From: Trichocoleus sp.
Lineage (GTDB): Bacteria; Cyanobacteriota; Cyanobacteriia; Elainellales; Elainellaceae
NCBI GenBank assembly: GCA_036702865.1
Contig: DATNQD010000081.1
Span: forward strand, 186,001 to 250,000
DNA: 64,000 bases
Direction: 5' to 3'
Each line of letters opens with the position of its first letter. Positions within the stretch are counted from its first letter, which is position 1. The notes below the pieces were generated by a model. The model saw only the letters and a list, made by a program, of their open reading frames with translations, had not been told where the DNA came from and made no database searches. A program made the position numbers and the translations under genes. Of the stretch, positions 35,602 through 46,798 are shown piece by piece.

Positions 35602-36726
35602 ATGGCTGCTCCACCGATCGCTCTACTGCCGACTCCCTCATGTTCTGTCCTGAAGCTCCTGCTGACCGCTACAATCAGCAGCGTTTTGGTCACTGCTTGT
35701 GCCACAGACTCCAGTTATCCTGAAGGGTCTGCGCCTCTACCTGATAGTGCTTCATCTGGTTTAGCTTCTCCCACTGCTACGGCAGCCTCTCCTACGGCTT
35801 CTGAATTTACATTCCCGCAAGCCAACTGTAGCGATCGAACCACCAGTGACAGTACAACCTGGTACCCGGTCATCATCAAAGGTGCAGATTTAGAGCGAAT
35901 TCGCAGCAATTACTGTGGGGATGCCATCAGTACCATTCAGGCAATCAGCGGTACGCCAGCCGTTCAGGTTGCAACGTTTACAAACTACGATAAAGCAGTT
36001 CGGTTTGCCAAAACAGTGGGCGGAGAAGTAGAAGGACGACCGATCGATCGGATTGCTCAATCAAGTCCCAGCCCGACCAATCCCAATTCAACTACTAGCC
36101 CAACCAATCCCAATTCAACTTCCAGCCCAACCAATCTCAGCCCAACGCCTAATGCTGCAAGCAGCAGCCCATCTCCGGTTGAAGGCAACAAATCAGCGAT
36201 GCTTGCCACCCGCGAAGCAGGCTCTCCGATTAACATTCGCACCAGTGCCAGCACTTCGGCACCCGTTCAAGATGTTGGCTATTCTGGGGATGCAATTCAG
36301 ATTCAAAGCAGTACACAAGGGGAAGATGGCTACGTTTGGTACAACGTGCGATCGGCTTCAGGCATCACAGGTTGGGTCCGTGGGGATTTGATTAGCAATT
36401 CTCCGGCAGCCAATCAATCGACCACAAATGCTGAGCAATCGACCCCTGAACCGCTTTCTCCCAGCCCAGCCCTGACAACCAACCAACCTTCACCTAACCC
36501 AGGAACCAGCGATCGATCGACGGTTTTAACTGCAAGTGAGTCAGGCTCCTCAATCAATGTTCGCGAAGCTGCCAGCACTGAAGCTCAGGTTCAATCAACG
36601 GCTTACGCAGGTGATCCCATTCGGGTCGTCGGACAGACCCAGGGAACAGACGGCTATGTTTGGTACAACGTGCAGTTTAATTCGGGGACAACGGGTTGGG
36701 TTCGGGGGGACTTTGTCAAAAATTAA
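35602..36726 (+). CDS. lipoprotein with two bacterial SH3 domains
   Basis: A 374-residue protein (a GTG start at 35587 is an alternative). The N-terminus has a hydrophobic signal with lipobox LVTAC, so it is probably a lipoprotein. Residues about 75-150 form a small Cys-containing domain of the type seen with SH3 repeats (ANCSDRTTSDSTTWYPV, then NYCGDAISTIQAI). Two bacterial SH3 domains follow, each ending YVWYNV then TGWVRGD; the second is at the C-terminus. A Pro/Thr/Asn/Ser-rich linker joins them, coded partly by a tandem repeat. SH3b domains bind peptidoglycan, so a cell-wall role is inferred. Confidence 0.85.
   Translation: MAAPPIALLPTPSCSVLKLLLTATISSVLVTACATDSSYPEGSAPLPDSASSGLASPTATAASPTASEFTFPQANCSDRTTSDSTTWYPVIIKGADLERIRSNYCGDAISTIQAISGTPAVQVATFTNYDKAVRFAKTVGGEVEGRPIDRIAQSSPSPTNPNSTTSPTNPNSTSSPTNLSPTPNAASSSPSPVEGNKSAMLATREAGSPINIRTSASTSAPVQDVGYSGDAIQIQSSTQGEDGYVWYNVRSASGITGWVRGDLISNSPAANQSTTNAEQSTPEPLSPSPALTTNQPSPNPGTSDRSTVLTASESGSSINVREAASTEAQVQSTAYAGDPIRVVGQTQGTDGYVWYNVQFNSGTTGWVRGDFVKN
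36065..36140 (+). repeat. in-gene tandem repeat coding a Pro/Thr/Asn/Ser linker
   Basis: About three tandem copies of a 24-base unit (core CCCAACCAATCCCAATTCAA, with variations) encode repeated S-P-T-N-P-N-S-T units between the two halves of the SH3 lipoprotein. Copy number may vary between strains. Confidence 0.7.
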
Positions 36727-36888
36727 TCAATATTGCATTGTGGAAGATAGGGGTTAGGAGCAAGCGGCTAACTGAATATCAGGCTGTACGCGATCGCGTT
36801 GTCCTAACCTTCTAACCTTTGTGATAACTTTGATGACTGCTATCCCAGGCGAAATTGCAACGTTTCTCAAGTCTGAAGCCTGAGGGGA

Positions 36889-36916
36889 TGAAACAACGCC
36901 CAACCGCGATTTGGGC
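36889..36916 (-). terminator. hairpin at the end of the 64-residue protein gene
   Basis: GCCCAA (36916-36911) pairs with TTGGGC (36903-36898) across a 7-base loop, then GTTGTTT on the minus strand. It overlaps the stop codon of the gene at 36916-37110. Confidence 0.45.
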
Positions 36917-37110
36917 TAGTAGCTATCCTCACCCGGAACTTGATCGCCCAAGCGTTCGATAACTTTATTGAGCAGGGCAGCATCTCGAATCGCTTGCCAC
37001 TGGGAGAAAAGATCGTTGTCCCATCGATCGGAGGCGCGGTAACGGTCGATCGCGCGATCGAGTTCTTGAGAGGTCTGGGGGATGGAAACCGGGCGTGTAT
37101 TATCTGCCAT
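36916..37110 (-). CDS. small conserved-looking soluble protein
   Basis: A 64-residue polar protein (SQELDRAIDRYRASDRWDND, then LFSQWQAIRDAALLNKVIER). It is predicted to be mostly helical and highly charged. No known family is recognised; codon use is normal and the frame is intact, with a hairpin at its end, so it is probably a real gene. It is flanked by the SH3 lipoprotein and ald without being in an operon with either. Confidence 0.55.
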   Translation of the reverse strand: MADNTRPVSIPQTSQELDRAIDRYRASDRWDNDLFSQWQAIRDAALLNKVIERLGDQVPGEDSY

Positions 37111-37399
37111 AGGTTTAGCCTCGTGGGAATTTCCTACTGTTCTAACTTAGAAATTGGGTGGTGTCTTCCATTCTGACTAATTTGTTTTGAAATGTATTTA
37201 ATGCTACAGATTTTGACTTAAAGATTTGGATAAGAATTGTGGCAATTCTGGTATTCCTGCATTAATCGCAGAGAGGAAGAGGGGAAACAGATAGAATGCC
37301 TACTTCTTTGCTCTGAAGACATCTAAAACATCAGTGAGTCATGGCGATTGCTGATTGCCTGTCCCCCTATTTCCTAACTGTTTTCCTAACTGTCCCCTG

Positions 37400-38482
37400 T
37401 TATAAATCGGGAAATACTTCTCGAACTGCAGGATGAACGAGCTGATGGTTTTGAACATTCAAGCCTTTTTCCAGGCTCGGATCAGCGGCAAGTGCTTTGA
37501 TGCCCTGGTTTGCCAGCTTAATCACATAAGGGAAGGTGCTGTTGTTGAGTGCTTGTGTTGCAGTCCAGGGAACCGCTCCCGGCATATTGGGTACACCGTA
37601 ATGCACAACACCTGCTTCAACATAGGTGGGGTTGGTGTGCGAAGTCGGATGCAGTGTTTCAATACAGCCCCCCTGATCGACTGCAACATCGACAATTACT
37701 GAACCTGGGCTCATGCGAGCGACCAAAGCCCGATCGACCAAAATCGGCGCTCTCCGACCCGGAACCAGCACAGCCCCGACAAGCAAATCTGCATCCGGTA
37801 CAACTGCCTCAATTTGTGGCTTGTTGCTATAAAGCAATTCCACCCTGGAGCCAAACAGGGTTTCCAGATATGCCAATCGCTCGATGCTAATATCCAGAAT
37901 TTGCACCTGCGCCCCCAACCCGATCGCCATTTTTGCGGCTTCCGTTCCTACGACTCCACCTCCCAGAATGACAACCTTCCCCGGACGCACCCCAGGCACG
38001 CCTCCCAATAATACCCCCCGCCCCCCTTGCTGCCGCTCTAAATATCTGGCTCCAAACTGCACTGAGAGCCGTCCGGCAATAATGCTCATGGGCGTCAGCA
38101 AAGGCAAAGAACGGTTGGGCAGTTCTACCGTTTCGTAGGCGATCGCGGTCACTCCAGAATCAATTAAGTGTTCGGTAAGAGCCCGATTGGCTGCTAGATG
38201 GAGATAGGTAAAAAGCAGCTGTTCTTTTTGCAAAAATTGATATTCTGCCGCAAGGGGTTCTTTGACTTTAACCACCAACGATCGATTCCAGGCATCTGCC
38301 GCATCAGCAACAATCTTTGCTCCGGCTTGCTCATAGTCTGCATCAATAAAGCCTGCGCCCACACCTGCCCCTGTTTCCACAAAAACAGCATGACCACTAT
38401 CAGATAATCCCCGCACACTATTCGGGCTTAGACCTACTCGAAACTCTTGATCCTTAGTTTCCTTTGGTACACCAATTTCCAT
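37400..38482 (-). CDS. ald: alanine dehydrogenase
   Basis: A 360-residue NAD-dependent enzyme interconverting L-alanine and pyruvate plus ammonium. MEIGVPKETKDQEFRVGLSP at the N-terminus is the family signature; the catalytic Lys-x-Lys region (VVKVKEP) and LLFTYLHLAAN, then the Rossmann motif VILGGGVVGTEAAKMAIGLG are all present. It is used in nitrogen metabolism, and in some cyanobacteria it is linked to heterocysts. Monocistronic. Confidence 0.95.
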   Translation of the reverse strand: MEIGVPKETKDQEFRVGLSPNSVRGLSDSGHAVFVETGAGVGAGFIDADYEQAGAKIVADAADAWNRSLVVKVKEPLAAEYQFLQKEQLLFTYLHLAANRALTEHLIDSGVTAIAYETVELPNRSLPLLTPMSIIAGRLSVQFGARYLERQQGGRGVLLGGVPGVRPGKVVILGGGVVGTEAAKMAIGLGAQVQILDISIERLAYLETLFGSRVELLYSNKPQIEAVVPDADLLVGAVLVPGRRAPILVDRALVARMSPGSVIVDVAVDQGGCIETLHPTSHTNPTYVEAGVVHYGVPNMPGAVPWTATQALNNSTFPYVIKLANQGIKALAADPSLEKGLNVQNHQLVHPAVREVFPDL

Positions 38483-38761
38483 TGATTACCTCAACAATTT
38501 GCATCTTTAACTCTATTGATAACTTATTCATTTCGATTTCATCTGTAGCAAGAGGGGGAGCAGGGTTCAGGGAGTAGTTCAGGGAGTAGTAGTAAGGTTT
38601 TCCTCTTCTCGCGTTCTCTCTGCCTGCTTCTGCTTTTGCAGCTTTTGCTGCATCCATTGATGAATTTAATCGTTAAGCTCAGAGAAGGTTGCCTTGCTGA
38701 CTGAGGCGATCGTTGATTACTGTATTAAATTCGGGGTTGCGTTCTTCGCAGGTCATGCGGT

Positions 38762-39913
38762 ATGGAATTGCTAGAGTACCAGGCAAAAGAACTGTTTCGG
38801 CGGGTGGGCATTCCGGTCTTGCCTTCGCAGCGGATTAACCAGCTTCAAGACATTAAGGGGCTGACAATTCCTTATCCTGTAGTGCTGAAGTCGCAGGTTT
38901 ATACGGGAGGACGAGGCAAGGCGGGCGGCATTAAATTTGTTGAAAATACGATCGATGCGATTGCTGCGGCACAGGCAATTTTTCATCTGCCGATTATGGG
39001 TAAATATCCAGAAGTGTTGCTGGCTGAAGCCAAATATGATGCCGATCGGGAGTTTTATCTGGCAGTGGTGCTGGATGTATCGTCGCGTCGTCCCTTGCTT
39101 TTAGGGTCGCAGCAGGGCGGCATTGAAATTGAGTCGAAGCTAGATCAACTGCATCAGGTGGTTGTGGATCAGGAGTTTTCCCCATTTTATGCCCGACGAC
39201 TCGCGATCAAAATGGGCTTGCAAGGAGACTTAATTCAGGCGGTGAGTGCGATCGTTGAGAAAATGTATCGTTTGTTTGCGGAGTGTGACCTGGATTTGGT
39301 TGAAATCAATCCATTGGCAGTTAGCCCTAGCGGTAAGTTGATGGCGTTGGACGGTAAAGTGACAGTGAATGATGCAGCGTTGGGGCGGCAAGCGAGTCTT
39401 TTCGGTTTAATTGACCCTTTTCCAGGCTCATCTCTGCCTCAGACTCAGACTCCCTCCAGCGTTAAACTGGTTGAACTAGAAGGAAATATTGGTTTGTTGT
39501 GCAATGGGGCAGGGCTGACGATGGCAACGCTCGATTTGCTCCAGAGGGCGAAGGGCAAGCCTGCGGGGTTTGTGGATGTGGGTGGTGAGTATCGGCAAAA
39601 CTGCCAGGCAATGACCTTCGAGGAGCGGATTCAAGAAGGACTAGAGTTGCTGATTCAAAAGCGAGAAGTAAAAGTAATTTTGGTCAATTTGCTGGGTGGC
39701 ATTCTTCCTTCAGTTGATGTTGCTAATACGATTTCAACTCATTTAGAGCGACGCACTTTGCACAGCCATCTGCCTGCGATCGTCCTTCGCTTAGTGGGAA
39801 CTGATCTCGAACGGGCAAAACAAAGTCTGGCGGCGATCGAAGTTCCTGTACTTGAGAGTCTGGATCAAGCGATTTCTCAAGTTGTGACATTGACGAAAGC
39901 CAAACCAACCTGA
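38762..39913 (+). CDS. sucC: succinate-CoA ligase beta subunit SucC
   Basis: A 383-residue ATP-grasp protein. LEYQAKELFRRVGIPVLPSQ at the start, then VVLKSQVYTGGRGKAGGIKF (nucleotide-binding) and DLVEINPLAVSPSGKLMALDGKV are the SucC signature. It works with SucD to make succinyl-CoA or run the reverse reaction in the branched cyanobacterial TCA cycle. The sucD gene follows on the same strand 91 bases downstream. Confidence 0.93.
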   Translation: MELLEYQAKELFRRVGIPVLPSQRINQLQDIKGLTIPYPVVLKSQVYTGGRGKAGGIKFVENTIDAIAAAQAIFHLPIMGKYPEVLLAEAKYDADREFYLAVVLDVSSRRPLLLGSQQGGIEIESKLDQLHQVVVDQEFSPFYARRLAIKMGLQGDLIQAVSAIVEKMYRLFAECDLDLVEINPLAVSPSGKLMALDGKVTVNDAALGRQASLFGLIDPFPGSSLPQTQTPSSVKLVELEGNIGLLCNGAGLTMATLDLLQRAKGKPAGFVDVGGEYRQNCQAMTFEERIQEGLELLIQKREVKVILVNLLGGILPSVDVANTISTHLERRTLHSHLPAIVLRLVGTDLERAKQSLAAIEVPVLESLDQAISQVVTLTKAKPT

Positions 39914-40004
39914 GGCGTTCATTCCGTGTTTGTGCCAAGAATGTTTGTGCCAAGTCTCAATTCGCTATTTTATCCGCCTCATTCCCCTCCCGATCGCCAA
40001 GCTT

Positions 40005-40895
40005 ATGAATTTTACAGCCAACAGTCGAGTTCTGATACAGGGTATTACCGAGCCGCTCGGCATGGTCTATACACCGCTGATGCAGGCTTATGGAACGCAG
40101 GTGATAGCGGGCGTCAGTCCGGGGGCAGGCGGGCAAACGATCGGCGGGGTTCCCACATTTGACCTGGTGGAGCAAGCGATTTATCACCTGGGCATGGTGG
40201 ATACTGTCGTTATTTTTGTCCCTCCTTATGCGGTGCTTGATGCTGCCCTGGAAGCAATGGCGGCGGAGATTCGGCAACTGATTTTGATTACAGAAGGAGT
40301 GCCACCGCTAGACATGGTGCGACTGCTGCGAAAGGCGGAAGCAACAGAGACGCTGGTTGTGGGTCCCAACTGTCCAGGCATTATTGTTCCAGGACAAATT
40401 TTGTTAGGCATCCATCCTTCTAAGTTTTATAAGCCAGGGCGGGTTGGGCTAATTAGCCGCAGTGGAACGCTAACTTATGAGATTGCGCGTGAGTTGACGC
40501 AGGCTGGGCTCGGACAGTCGATCGCAGTGGGGATTGGGGGCGATCGAATCTTGGGTTCTTCGTTGCAGCAGTGGCTTCAAATTTTAGAGGAAGATGATCA
40601 GACTGAGGCGATCGTTTTAGTGGGTGAAATTGGGGGAGATAGTGAGGAAGTGGCAGCCCATTATATTGCTGAAGTGATTGATAAACCAGTAGTGGCATAC
40701 CTTGCTGGATATAGCGCTCCTAAAGGACAATTTATTGGTCATGCTGGAGCAATTATTGCCTCAAAAATTGCTGGCTTAGGAACAGATATTGGTTCTGCTG
40801 AGAGCAAATTAGCTGCCTTTAAACGAGCCAGAATTCCTGTTGCCGATCGCCCTTCTCAAATTCCTGAATTGGTTAAGAAAGTATTGAACAGATAA
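40005..40895 (+). CDS. sucD: succinate-CoA ligase alpha subunit SucD
   Basis: A 296-residue CoA-binding protein with RVLIQGITEPLGMVYTPLMQ at the start, VVGPNCPGIIVPGQ in the CoA domain and KGQFIGHAGAIIA with the phosphohistidine in the C-terminal domain. The frame extends to 39930, but ATG 40005 (MNFTANSRVLIQG) is the normal start. With sucC it forms the succinyl-CoA synthetase operon. Confidence 0.93.
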   Translation: MNFTANSRVLIQGITEPLGMVYTPLMQAYGTQVIAGVSPGAGGQTIGGVPTFDLVEQAIYHLGMVDTVVIFVPPYAVLDAALEAMAAEIRQLILITEGVPPLDMVRLLRKAEATETLVVGPNCPGIIVPGQILLGIHPSKFYKPGRVGLISRSGTLTYEIARELTQAGLGQSIAVGIGGDRILGSSLQQWLQILEEDDQTEAIVLVGEIGGDSEEVAAHYIAEVIDKPVVAYLAGYSAPKGQFIGHAGAIIASKIAGLGTDIGSAESKLAAFKRARIPVADRPSQIPELVKKVLNR

Positions 40896-41096
40896 AAAAA
40901 GCTTTGGGTCAGAGTTCTTTTCTGGTAAGGAAAAAGCGGATTTTATCTAATTAAATTAATTCCTGTTAGCTATTATTAATTCCTCAATTTCTAATCCCCA
41001 ACGCGTAGAGATGAATCATTCCATCGAAAGAGGATATTCTTTCACGTTAAGGCGACGATAGGAGTAAGAAATAAGTTGAATTTTGAGGAAAAACAC

Positions 41097-41993
41097 ATGG
41101 CATTGATGAAACTGAAGGATTTCTATCCTGACTATAAGGATAATCACGACAGTGATGCCGACATTGAAAATTTCAGCGTTTACGATCAGTCTAATGAAAA
41201 AGTTGGCAGCGTAACTGATATTTTGGTCGATGACACAGACGGACGTTTCCGTTATCTGGCAGTGGATACTGGCTTCTGGATTTTTGGTAAGAAAGTCCTG
41301 CTGCCGATTGGTCTCGCCAATATCAATCATGCGGATCACAGAATTGATGTAAATGGGTTAACGAAAGATCAAATTCAAGATCTTCCTAACTTTGACGATC
41401 TGGAAAAAGTTGATTACGACTACGAAGAGCAGGTACGCGGTACCTATCGTCCTCTAGCAACTCCTGCTGTAGACACAACGACTGCGGCGACCACAGGTGC
41501 AGCAATGGGTGGAACGACGGCAAATGTGGCTGGAACGATGCCTGCCTATGATCGTGATACTTATAGCTACGATCGCGATGCAGCACTCTATAGCACGAAC
41601 GATCGCAACCAATCCTTGCGCCTCTATGAAGAGCGCCTAATTGCCAACAAGCAACGCCAGAAGACGGGTGAAGTGGTTGTTGGGAAGCACATTGAAACCG
41701 AACAGGCTCACGTATCGGTACCCGTTGAGAAAGAGCGAGTTGTCGTTGAGCGGACGACTCCGACCAATGCAGTTGTGTCTGATATCGGCAATGATGCCTT
41801 CCGTGAGGGCGAAGTTGCCCGGATGGAAGTCTACGAAGAGACACCCGATATCCGCAAAGAAACGATCCTTCGTGAAGAAGTGAAGGTAAAGAAAGTCGTC
41901 GACCGAGACACCGTGAACGCAGACGAAACGCTGCGCCGCGAAGAACTCGACCTCGACACTGAAGGTCGTCCTGTGATCGACAAAAACCTGTAA
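41097..41993 (+). CDS. PRC-barrel and DUF2382 stress-type protein
   Basis: A 298-residue two-domain protein. Residues about 15-100 form a PRC-barrel (NFSVYDQSNEKVGSVTDILV, then RYLAVDTGFWIFGKKVLLP). The C-terminal third has DUF2382 (SLRLYEERLIANKQRQKTGE, then VPVEKERVVVERT and LREEVKVKKVVDRDTV). This arrangement is known as AvaK-type or YsnF-type stress protein; AvaK has been linked to akinetes in Anabaena. The start ATG 41097 has GAGG 8 bases upstream, better than the TTG at 41076. A terminator follows. Expression under stress is inference. Confidence 0.85.
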   Translation: MALMKLKDFYPDYKDNHDSDADIENFSVYDQSNEKVGSVTDILVDDTDGRFRYLAVDTGFWIFGKKVLLPIGLANINHADHRIDVNGLTKDQIQDLPNFDDLEKVDYDYEEQVRGTYRPLATPAVDTTTAATTGAAMGGTTANVAGTMPAYDRDTYSYDRDAALYSTNDRNQSLRLYEERLIANKQRQKTGEVVVGKHIETEQAHVSVPVEKERVVVERTTPTNAVVSDIGNDAFREGEVARMEVYEETPDIRKETILREEVKVKKVVDRDTVNADETLRREELDLDTEGRPVIDKNL

Positions 41994-42024
41994 TCGGTTC
42001 GATCAGCTGATCGATTAAATTCAG

Positions 42025-42053
42025 AAGGGGTGGGCGTTTTGCCTACCCTTTTT
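42025..42053 (+). terminator. rho-independent terminator after the PRC/DUF2382 gene
   Basis: AAGGGGTGGGC (42025-42035), loop GTTTT, GCCTACCCTTTTT. Stem includes G-T pairs and is followed by T. It sits between two convergent genes. Confidence 0.75.
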
Positions 42054-42076
42054 GCTGTTTCAGCTTCTTTAGACGG

Positions 42077-43321
42077 CTAATCTTGATTACTCTGCCGACA
42101 AATCCCAAAAACAGAGGTGTAGCCGTGCAGGAAGGTTGTTTCACCGACAGGACCAATCTCACCGTTACAGAAGAAGCCGCTGAGCGGAATATGCAAATAG
42201 CGATTGAAGAGTTGGGAGTCGAAGTTTGGTTGGTCGTACAGCCCTTCACCACGACCCATACAGGAAAACATGAATGCGCCAGTCGGAGAAGCGGTTTGGT
42301 TGCTCTGAGTCTGAGCCTGGTAGCGAGCCAGCAGCATTTGCAAATCGTCGGCTGAGGTTTTGGCATCGCGCAAGTGAAACTGAATGCGCTGACCCGGCCG
42401 GACTCGATCGCCTACAGCAATGGCTCCGGTGCGAGGATCAACGCCTAACAGATTGCGAATCAAAAAATCGCCCTGTTCCAGCGTTTGCTTAAAGGCAGTT
42501 TGGGCAACTCCAACGAAGAGTGAGTGCTGTGCTAGATCGCGGTCTTCCTCGCTCAGCGTTTGCAGCAGCGATTGCAAAACGTCTAGCGGGGTACGGGTAA
42601 GCGTCGCCCCAGTTTCTTCAGCCTGTTCCAGCTTGAGAACAATATTGCGTTCTGCTTCAACGATGCTGTAGGTTTCCCCGATCGGACGACAGCCCTGTGC
42701 CACGATCGTTTCCATGACAATATTGCCGCTTAAAGCAACCCCAACAATGCCCTCGTCGTAGCGATCATAGTTGCAGAATAAGCCACTGCCGCCGGAGGAC
42801 AAGCTAACGCTTGCCAATCCGCCTACTTTGACGGCTCCGGGATAGGCAAAATCTAAGCCTTGCAGCAGTTCATTGATGCCGGAAGAAGCCGGAGCTGCCA
42901 GCAAAATAAACTGTGGTTCATCTTGAGGCGACATCCCAATCAAATCCACCCAGGTATGAGGCGGACTATCTAGATCAGGGAGTTCATCCATCGACAGATG
43001 AAATGCCCGGGCTTTGACCCCCGGTAAATGTGCCAATGTCAGATTGAGCGCTGCTTCTCCCTCCACTTCCTGTGCCTCACCGGACGGGTTCATGCCAATA
43101 ACGCCGCCGCCGCTACAGCCAACTAACACAGGCACAGACAACTGCTCTTGTAGTAAAGGCATCAACCGCGAATATTCACTGGCAAACGCTGCCGAAATAA
43201 AGACGATCGCCAAATCAGCCTCAGCCTGAAGCTGCTGCGTTGCTTGCTCTACCACATCTCGGACGGCTGCCTCCAGAGAAGGGCGGGTTGATAAGGCGCT
43301 AGCCCACTTCATCATGTCCAT
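42077..43321 (-). CDS. FIST-domain sensor-like protein
   Basis: A 414-residue FIST_N plus FIST_C protein. FIST_N motifs are VPVLVGCSGGGVIGMNPSGE and GVKARAFHLSMDELPDLD; FIST_C spans about 210-405 and ends SGFFCNGEIGPVGETTFLHG, then YTSVFGI. FIST proteins are thought to bind small ligands, perhaps amino acids, usually next to signalling proteins. Here no kinase or cyclase is adjacent, so it is a solitary FIST protein. It is divergent from pyrG. Ligand and partner unknown. Confidence 0.85.
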   Translation of the reverse strand: MDMMKWASALSTRPSLEAAVRDVVEQATQQLQAEADLAIVFISAAFASEYSRLMPLLQEQLSVPVLVGCSGGGVIGMNPSGEAQEVEGEAALNLTLAHLPGVKARAFHLSMDELPDLDSPPHTWVDLIGMSPQDEPQFILLAAPASSGINELLQGLDFAYPGAVKVGGLASVSLSSGGSGLFCNYDRYDEGIVGVALSGNIVMETIVAQGCRPIGETYSIVEAERNIVLKLEQAEETGATLTRTPLDVLQSLLQTLSEEDRDLAQHSLFVGVAQTAFKQTLEQGDFLIRNLLGVDPRTGAIAVGDRVRPGQRIQFHLRDAKTSADDLQMLLARYQAQTQSNQTASPTGAFMFSCMGRGEGLYDQPNFDSQLFNRYLHIPLSGFFCNGEIGPVGETTFLHGYTSVFGICRQSNQD

Positions 43322-43403
43322 TAATCACCGTAAGTGACAGGTAGGAATCGAAACACAAAACACTGATCTTAATAGATTATTATGAATCTCTTTGCCGCTG
43401 TAA

Positions 43404-45218
<1,815 letters not shown>

Positions 45219-45609
45219 GAAGCTCAAAGGTTAGAAGTTAGTTTGGCACGAAAGCTGGTAGACCGATCGTCTTGAGTAGGCAATCGATCGCCAGCTTTTT
45301 TTAGAAAAGGGTATGTTTGGCGTTTCTTATAGGTTGAAGGCAAGGAGTACAGCAACCGAGGTTCCTTCGCTAAAGTGCTGGTAGCAGGGAGTTTTCCCAG
45401 TTTGACGAATGGTTACGCCTGTTCTCCTTTCTCCAAGGGCTTAAAAAATCTTTATTTTGCTCTCAGATAGTCTGCCCAAAGATGGACGGATAGATTACAG
45501 GCGATTGTCTATTGTTGGGATAGCTGGTGAATAGACTCTGCACACAATTAAGAAATGTGCGATCGTCATTAGCGAAGATGCAGTTGAAGACGATTTTAAG
45601 CACCACCCT
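45219..45609. other. intergenic region after pyrG
   Basis: 391 bases. The first 85 hold the pyrG terminator; the rest has no gene and must contain the promoter of the diiron-protein operon. Confidence 0.5.
45251..45302 (+). terminator. rho-independent terminator after pyrG
   Basis: AAAGCTGG (45251-45258) pairs with CCAGCTTT (45291-45298), with an inner CGATCG-containing stem, followed by T. Confidence 0.75.
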
Positions 45610-46734
45610 ATGATTGAAACATTAAGTCCCGAACAATGGCTGTCGGGAACAACAAATTTTTCGCTGCCAATTTTTGAAACATCAAATTATTCTGAGGCAG
45701 AGCAACAATTTTTGAAGCTGTTGGAAATTGAGAATTTAGACCAGCAGATCAAAGAAAACCCCAGTATTGTGAACGAGTTTGAGGCGGCTTTGGCAACAGC
45801 GCTGAGTGCAGCATATACTCATACGGATACTCAAACTGGGGAGCCAGCAGCACAGCTTTTCTTACAGCGCGTTCTCTATCGTGTCAATCGTCTCAACCTG
45901 TTCTGGTATGACGATTTGCAGCATTATAAAAACGAGCGATCGTTCTATCTTCAGTGGGTGCGCGATCGAATTGAAACGGTCTGGCAAGCCTGGGAAATGG
46001 CACAGATAGATGTCGAGCAAATTCGCCAGATTGCAGATATTCCAAAGGCATTGAGCGATCGATATGCTGCTGATCTGAATCCCCCCATTACTGAAACCAA
46101 ACGCTACTTGCGCGAAGAGATGACCCGGGAAGGTTATCGTCATCTGCTGGCGATCGTCTCTTTGGATGGACTCGTTGAAGCCAGCCGGATGTCTCGGATT
46201 TTGGGTGGCGCAAGTAACGAAGTTCAGGCAATGCTGATCCGGGTACTGATGGAAGAATATGGCAACGGTCGCTTTAACCGGAAGCACTCCACCTTCTTTG
46301 CCAATATGATGGCGGAACTGGGGCTAAAGACTGAACCAGAATCATATTTTGACCTTGCTCCCTGGGAACTGCTGGCGTCAATTAACCACAACTTCTTGCT
46401 GACTGAACGCAAGCGGCATTTCCTTCGCTATAACGGCGGCCTGACCTACTTTGAAATTGTGGGTCCTTCGATCTACCGTGACTATATGACTGCAGCTGAG
46501 CGGCTCGGCTTGTCTGATACTGCAATGGGCTACTGGGAACTGCATATTCGCGAAGACGAGCGACATGGACAGTGGATGTTGGAACAAGTAGCGCTGCCAT
46601 TAGTCGAAATGTATCCCAATGATGCTTGGGAACTGGTGCTTGGCTATGACCAGGAAAAATGGATAGGCGATCGAGCTGGAGCCGCCATTATCAAGGCGAT
46701 TAAAGCAGCCGAGCAAGCTGGAACGGTTCTATAG
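45610..46734 (+). CDS. heme-oxygenase-like diiron oxidase-type protein
   Basis: A 374-residue helical protein of the iron-containing redox enzyme / heme-oxygenase-like diiron oxidase (HDO) type. Potential metal ligands are in two pairs: Glu215/Glu216 and His226 in MEEYGNGRFNRKHSTFF, and Glu310, Asp316/Glu317 and His319 in YWELHIREDERHGQWM, the usual second-helix pattern. A Tyr-rich middle with YNGGLTYFEIVGPSIYRDY is conserved-looking. The N-terminal 180 residues form an extra helical region. HDO enzymes perform N-oxygenation, desaturation or C-C cleavage; the substrate here is unknown. The next gene starts about 65 bases downstream and encodes an NPPY methyltransferase, so the two are a candidate functional pair. 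Confidence 0.8.
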   Translation: MIETLSPEQWLSGTTNFSLPIFETSNYSEAEQQFLKLLEIENLDQQIKENPSIVNEFEAALATALSAAYTHTDTQTGEPAAQLFLQRVLYRVNRLNLFWYDDLQHYKNERSFYLQWVRDRIETVWQAWEMAQIDVEQIRQIADIPKALSDRYAADLNPPITETKRYLREEMTREGYRHLLAIVSLDGLVEASRMSRILGGASNEVQAMLIRVLMEEYGNGRFNRKHSTFFANMMAELGLKTEPESYFDLAPWELLASINHNFLLTERKRHFLRYNGGLTYFEIVGPSIYRDYMTAAERLGLSDTAMGYWELHIREDERHGQWMLEQVALPLVEMYPNDAWELVLGYDQEKWIGDRAGAAIIKAIKAAEQAGTVL

Positions 46735-46798
46735 AGAGAGTTTGTGGGGCGATCGTCTGCCCAAGTTTTTTTATCCCAATTTACACCAAGGATATTTC

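Noticed and set aside
38454-38657. Minus-strand frame with SLNYSLNP repeat upstream of alanine dehydrogenase
   Set aside because: The repeat reflects a local duplication (AGGGAGTAGTTCAGGGAGTAGT); the frame overlaps the ald start in another phase and has no family features.
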